Assembly (NCBI RefSeq): GCF_958295425.1
Contig: NC_081139.1
Location: 18,888,388 to 18,952,387, forward strand
DNA length: 64,000 bases
Direction: 5' to 3'
DNA from: Solea solea
Taxonomy: Eukaryota > Chordata > Actinopteri > Pleuronectiformes > Soleidae
A model generated the notes under the pieces. It was not told where the DNA came from, made no database searches, and saw only the letters and a program-made list of their open reading frames with translations. Each line of letters begins with the position of its first letter. Position 1 is the first letter of the stretch. Positions 60,424 through 64,000 of the stretch are shown here, one piece after another. The position numbers and the translations under genes were made by a program.

Positions 60424-61755
60424 CTGTGTAGTAACTGAAGACTAAAGGCCACCATAGTTCCCTGATATGCTCTGCTTGTTGCAATCTGCAGTCTTACTCT
60501 TATGCTGTTAATTCTTCCATTCTTTAAGGACAGTAAGTTTGATACAGTTTGGCTTCAACTCGGCGACACATAACAGTCATTTTCTGGAACTTTGAGGTGC
60601 AGTGGAAATGCAAACCACACAGATAGTTGGGAATTCTCTTCTCCAGGTAAATAAGTTCCTTGTTATAACAGTTCCTGTAATTGTTGGTGGAAAAGGGGCT
60701 AATGTCACTTCATGAATATGTTTCATGAGGACATGAGACATTAAGAATACATTTTATTCTCTGACTAAAGCCCTAACTTCGTGTAGAATCTAGTGTTGTG
60801 CAAAGCAGTCAGACTAATAGTTAACTCATATTTTCATGCTCGTATTTTACCAAAAACAACCTTGTGAAATGCTGCTATTTATATTTATCTTGTACTAATC
60901 ACAGGTCATATGTTCTTTTCTTAAAATACAAATGTTACTTAATATTAGAGAGAAAAGCAAAATCAGAAATAAAAAGTCATCCAAATTCATTTCAAATGAA
61001 TATATTTAACAGAACAGATACCAAACAGCAGCACTGAGAACAAACACAGTCGAAATGTAAATGACAAATATGTAAACGTTTAGGTGAACATTAGCATTTA
61101 TACTGCGGTTGTGAAAATAATGACAATCATTTGGAGAGATTAACTGTGTATCTGGACTCCTTTGGTGAAGTGGTGCAGAGTATTTTTTATTTTAGAGACA
61201 AGAAGTTCAAGTGTGAAAATGACACAAGAATGTGTATCATAATCTCGATGTGAGGAACGTGTACATTTGTGTTTTCGTAAACATACTCGCTAACCAAACA
61301 AAATGCATGTGAGTTCATGTTCAGACAAACATTACAGGAATGAATATTTTCAGAAAAATGAAAATTGCTCCATTTGTTCCCTTTTTCCCCCTTGAAAGCA
61401 TTTACATGAAAATACTGCTGCTTTTGGTGTATGTTTTAGTAAAATCAGAAAAACTGGCACATCGCAAAAAAAAAAGGAAAAGAAAGAGTAGTGTTGCGGA
61501 TCAGTGAATGCCGACTATTCATTATTTATGGCAGCAATAATAATCCTCTCTCCACAGCCTTACAGCCATTTACTGCACTTTGCTTTGTGTGCAAAAGTTA
61601 AAGGTGTTTGAACAATGAATAAGTCCTGATCAAACAACATTTACTGAACGTGTTGCTATAGCATTGCTGTCACATATAACTAAGCAAACATAAGAACATA
61701 ATCATACATAGCTTTAATAAAACTGTGCCCTTTACTGGCATTCAACAGCAATATT

Positions 61756-62273
61756 GAAGCTGCAGTGCGTCACTTCTGCTGATTGTTTTATTTTTTTGGT
61801 GTGACACTGTTGCCTTTACACCAAGAAGACCAGGGTTTGCGACCCGCTCGGAACAAGGGCCTTTCTGTATGGAGTTGGCATGTTCTTCCCGTGTGTGCGT
61901 GGATTTTCTCCAGGTTCTCCGGCTTGTTCCCACAGTCTAAAAACATGGAGAGGTTGACTGGACACTCTCTGGACATTTCATTGACACCCATGAAATAGCT
62001 AAGCACTCTGGTATTTTGAGCACTAGAATTTAGTTCTTACAGCTGAAACTTCTCGTGGGCTCCTCTTTGTGTTTTCTGTAATACTCTGTTTAAAGCCATT
62101 TAGCTTCTCTAGATCAATGTCGCTTCCTAATGTTTCCAGGTGACACAGGAACAAAACAGCAATGTACTGAGAAACACAGTGTTGTGTGGAGTTTTTAAGC
62201 TGAATCAGCATCGTATGCATTATTTGACAATGGTTTGAATATAACAGTTAATAAAGTTACGCACTACAGCTTT
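61756..62273. mobile_element. MITE with 20-bp imperfect inverted ends
   Basis: The left end gaagctgcagtgcgtcactt and the reverse complement of the right end (62,254-62,273) agree at 17 of 20 bases. The 518-bp body has no transposase. Similar GCAGTG-GTAACTT ends occur elsewhere in the window (10,420). No clear target duplication was seen. Confidence 0.6.
61800..61948 (+). repeat. tRNA-like SINE fragment
   Basis: It contains gacactgttgcctttac, a degenerate B-box-like gggtttgcgaccc, then gggcctttctgtatggagtt, ggcatgttcttcccgtgtgt and cacagtctaaaaacatg. This order is that of a very abundant fish tRNA-like repeat. It sits inside the MITE. Confidence 0.6.
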
Positions 62274-62379
62274 AAAGATGGCGTAGATAAATGAACCATT
62301 AAACACAAAGGGTCCAGTTACGGCCAATGGCTCAGGTCTATGGGGATGTGTGTGCTGATGATCATTCCTTCACCATGCG

Positions 62380-62380
<1 letters not shown>

Positions 62381-62412
<32 letters not shown>
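62381..62412. repeat. (ACAG)n microsatellite
   Basis: Eight ACAG units, 15 bp downstream (gene sense, - strand) of the VSTM2L-like stop codon, so within its 3' UTR. Confidence 0.95.
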
Positions 62413-62413
<1 letters not shown>

Positions 62414-62426
62414 TGGGCTGGCCACT

Positions 62427-62714
62427 CTACAGCACACAGCTCTCATTACAGTCAGTGGTGCTGTCAGTTGATCTCCTCCTTAATTCCCTGCCCACTGTCT
62501 CGTGGTGGGAGTGTGACCGGTGCCCCTGCAGTTTAATGTCATCCTGTCCCTGACTGCTCTCTGGCTCCACCTGGAGGTAGGCCCGGACCCGGTGGTCCTG
62601 CGCCACAGGGCCGCTGAAGTCGATGACGCGACATTCATATGTGCCCTCGTCGGATGGCTTCACGCTGGAGAGACGAAGCTTGTGGGAGATGTTGCTGCCG
62701 GCCACTTTTACAAC
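62427..62714 (-). CDS. vstm2l: VSTM2L-like last coding exon
   Basis: 96 codons including the stop (62,427-62,429). The acceptor on the - strand reads ttcccatcag, immediately before GTT. Phase 0. Confidence 0.9.
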   Translation of the reverse strand, partial: VVKVAGSNISHKLRLSSVKPSDEGTYECRVIDFSGPVAQDHRVRAYLQVEPESSQGQDDIKLQGHRSHSHHETVGRELRRRSTDSTTDCNESCVL

Positions 62715-63476
62715 CTGATGGGAAGAAAGAGGGTGTGCACAAATTTAGAATGGTGGTTCTATGAGTGTATAAAACTAACTCATGTCAGTTTATTGTTAGC
62801 AGTAGATAGTAGGCTCCTTTCAGCTCGACTCAAACGATTTGCAGCCGTCTCACTTTCAGGAGCACAACATTGCTGTTGAGCTTCAGTCTTGCCTTTGTGA
62901 GTTGTGACATAAAACAAATCACTTGCTTTGTGTGAACTCATTTGTCAGTGATCTGAATGAAACCGATGGAACTGGCACTCTTTTAGTGATTATATCTGTT
63001 GCATTTTTATTTATATCTCTTGCCAAAGTCAGCACGGCACACTGGTGTCCTTAGTGAGCCAAGTGTGAAGCCTGTCAAGCGACCCATTGGACAGTAATAT
63101 GATAGACGTTCCGTGCATTGATTGGTAGATTTAAAAGTTATGCACTTCAGTTTTGAGGGGCTAAATTATGTTCATCCTCCTGTCCTGCTGGAAGCCATGC
63201 TATTAGCGAATGTCCGTGTCCCAGGTGGGTTCACGGAACCAGCATTGAACGAAGCACAGTCAGTGTTGATAATGTGTCAGTACCTCATACAATGACACTT
63301 GAAAAAACTTCCCCTCATATGATTGTATGATGTCAACGATGCAATGATTCATGGATGTAAATGGTTAGTACATAAACCTGGATGTCTTTAATATTCATGA
63401 AAAGTCACAGTATACACCACATCAGACTTACGCTAATTTTGGTGGCATCTTTGGACTTCTCCTCCAGTGGAACAAC
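62427..63476 (-). CDS. vstm2l: VSTM2L-like Ig V-set protein, 3' part (last two coding exons)
   Basis: Two - strand exons join in phase 0 to the last 111 residues. They hold the end of a V-set Ig domain: ATKIS, SNISHKLRLSSVKPSDEGTY with the second Ig Cys in TYECRVIDFS, then VRAYLQVEP. A hydrophilic tail with RELRRRSTDS follows and ends Cys-Val-Leu. Human VSTM2L, as I recall, has the same motifs and a short KELRKRS tail, whereas VSTM2A has a much longer tail. The signal peptide and first half of the Ig domain lie beyond the right edge. Despite its name the family member is described as secreted; no membrane segment is seen here. It is convergent with the transglutaminase gene, as synteny predicts. 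Confidence 0.88.
62715..63431 (-). other. VSTM2L-like last intron
   Basis: A 717-bp intron with nothing recognised inside. Confidence 0.8.
63432..63476 (-). CDS. vstm2l: VSTM2L-like penultimate coding exon
   Basis: 45 nt in phase 0 encoding VVPLEEKSKDATKIS. The - strand acceptor is tctgcag and the donor is a perfect GTAAGT. It aligns with the segment just before VVKV-GSNISHKL in VSTM2 proteins. Confidence 0.8.
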
Positions 63477-64000
63477 CTGCAGAAATATAAAGGATATTTT
63501 AGCAGCGTGACATTTTTTGTTTTGTTTTCCGCATTTTGTAACAAGACTAAACTGCCTTGGATTGCATACCTATCATTTCTCTGCTACCTGAGCTATATAT
63601 ATACATATATGCATTAAGTTCAAACGTGTGTATGAGCTAGTACGCTCCGAGCAGCACCATGTCTGTGAAAGTGTATGCGGAGGCACAGAGGTATTCTTTT
63701 GGGCATACAGTAGGTATGAATTATGCATGGAGCAGATGGAGATTTTGAGAATCTATTTCTCTCTCAGTGCCAATTATAGTGTCTTGAGGCACAACAGGGG
63801 AGCCAGAGTTCTCCCACGATGGGAGAGAGTCAACCTGTTCCCCCAGTGCTGGAAAATGCTAATCAGCAATTATCCCTTCATTTCAGTGCAAGTTGTTTTC
63901 TGCCACAGCTAATGTTGTATTTCTCTCTCTGCTGGGTACACAGTGAGTGTCAGTGTCCAAAATATGAGGCAACTGAAAAAAAACGAAAAAGAAAGAAACC
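63477..64000 (-). other. VSTM2L-like upstream intron (partial)
   Basis: I searched the - strand for the preceding exon (the Trp-Trp-Tyr segment of the V-set) and did not find it. It must lie past the window edge. Confidence 0.6.

Larger units (their letters stand above)
58740..62426. other. Intergenic region between the transglutaminase gene and the VSTM2L-like gene
   Basis: The genes converge here. It contains a repeat-like A-rich block (58,800-59,060), repeat copy 4, a 16-bp-stem hairpin, a MITE with an embedded SINE-like piece, and an (ACAG)n tract. The - strand 3' UTR of the VSTM2L-like gene must lie at its right end, but its poly(A) site is not resolved. Confidence 0.75.

Noticed and set aside
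61800..61850. Possible tRNA gene
   Set aside because: Only a degenerate B-box-like motif is present; the downstream sequence is that of a SINE-like repeat and no cloverleaf can be drawn.
62381..62412. Regular repeat considered as a CRISPR-like array
   Set aside because: It is a plain (ACAG)n microsatellite with no spacers, in a vertebrate genome.
62520..62879. 119-codon + strand frame
   Set aside because: Antisense shadow of the VSTM2L-like last exon, which matches its family on the - strand.

Overview
The window is vertebrate nuclear DNA, almost certainly from a teleost fish. Genes are split into many short exons with GT-AG introns. The intergenic and intronic DNA is AT-rich and full of (TA)n, (CA)n and (TC)n microsatellites. 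Its interspersed repeats look like fish elements: degenerate Tc1-like transposons, small hAT-like and piggyBac-like non-autonomous elements, and a tRNA-like SINE fragment. Coding sequence was found by joining exons by hand, checking splice sites and reading phase at each junction and comparing with remembered vertebrate protein families. No database search was possible.

Layout. (1) Positions 1-17.4 kb hold no gene I can support, only repeats and unassigned DNA. (2) A KIAA1755/PLEKHG4-family RhoGEF gene on the + strand has 22 supported coding exons and one alternative exon from 26,640 to 44,459. A possible first exon ends in a lone ATG at 17,693-17,695. With that start the protein is about 1,887 residues: a conserved N-terminal module, a CRAL-TRIO-like domain, a spectrin-like helical region, then DH and PH domains. 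(3) A complete 13-exon transglutaminase 2-type gene, + strand, runs from 47,537 to 58,387 (678 residues, intact Cys-His-Asp catalytic triad), with a TATA-like box and a perfect CRE upstream. (4) The last two coding exons of a VSTM2L-type Ig-domain gene lie on the - strand at 62,427-63,476; the rest is beyond the right edge.

From memory, the gene set and relative orientations (KIAA1755 and TGM2 same strand, VSTM2L opposite) match human chromosome 20q11.23. TTI1 and RPRD1B, which I recall between TGM2 and VSTM2L in human, are not visible here. The three genes are neighbours by conserved synteny, and nothing suggests they form one pathway.

I see no new multi-gene system. The points most worth checking are: the fish KIAA1755 gene keeps a complete DH-PH module that I believe the human protein lacks; it has two alternative C-termini, one ending in a PDZ-ligand-like Ser-Thr-Glu-Val; the transglutaminase keeps its catalytic and redox cysteines but has changes in the GTP pocket; and one interspersed repeat family recurs through the introns of both large genes.
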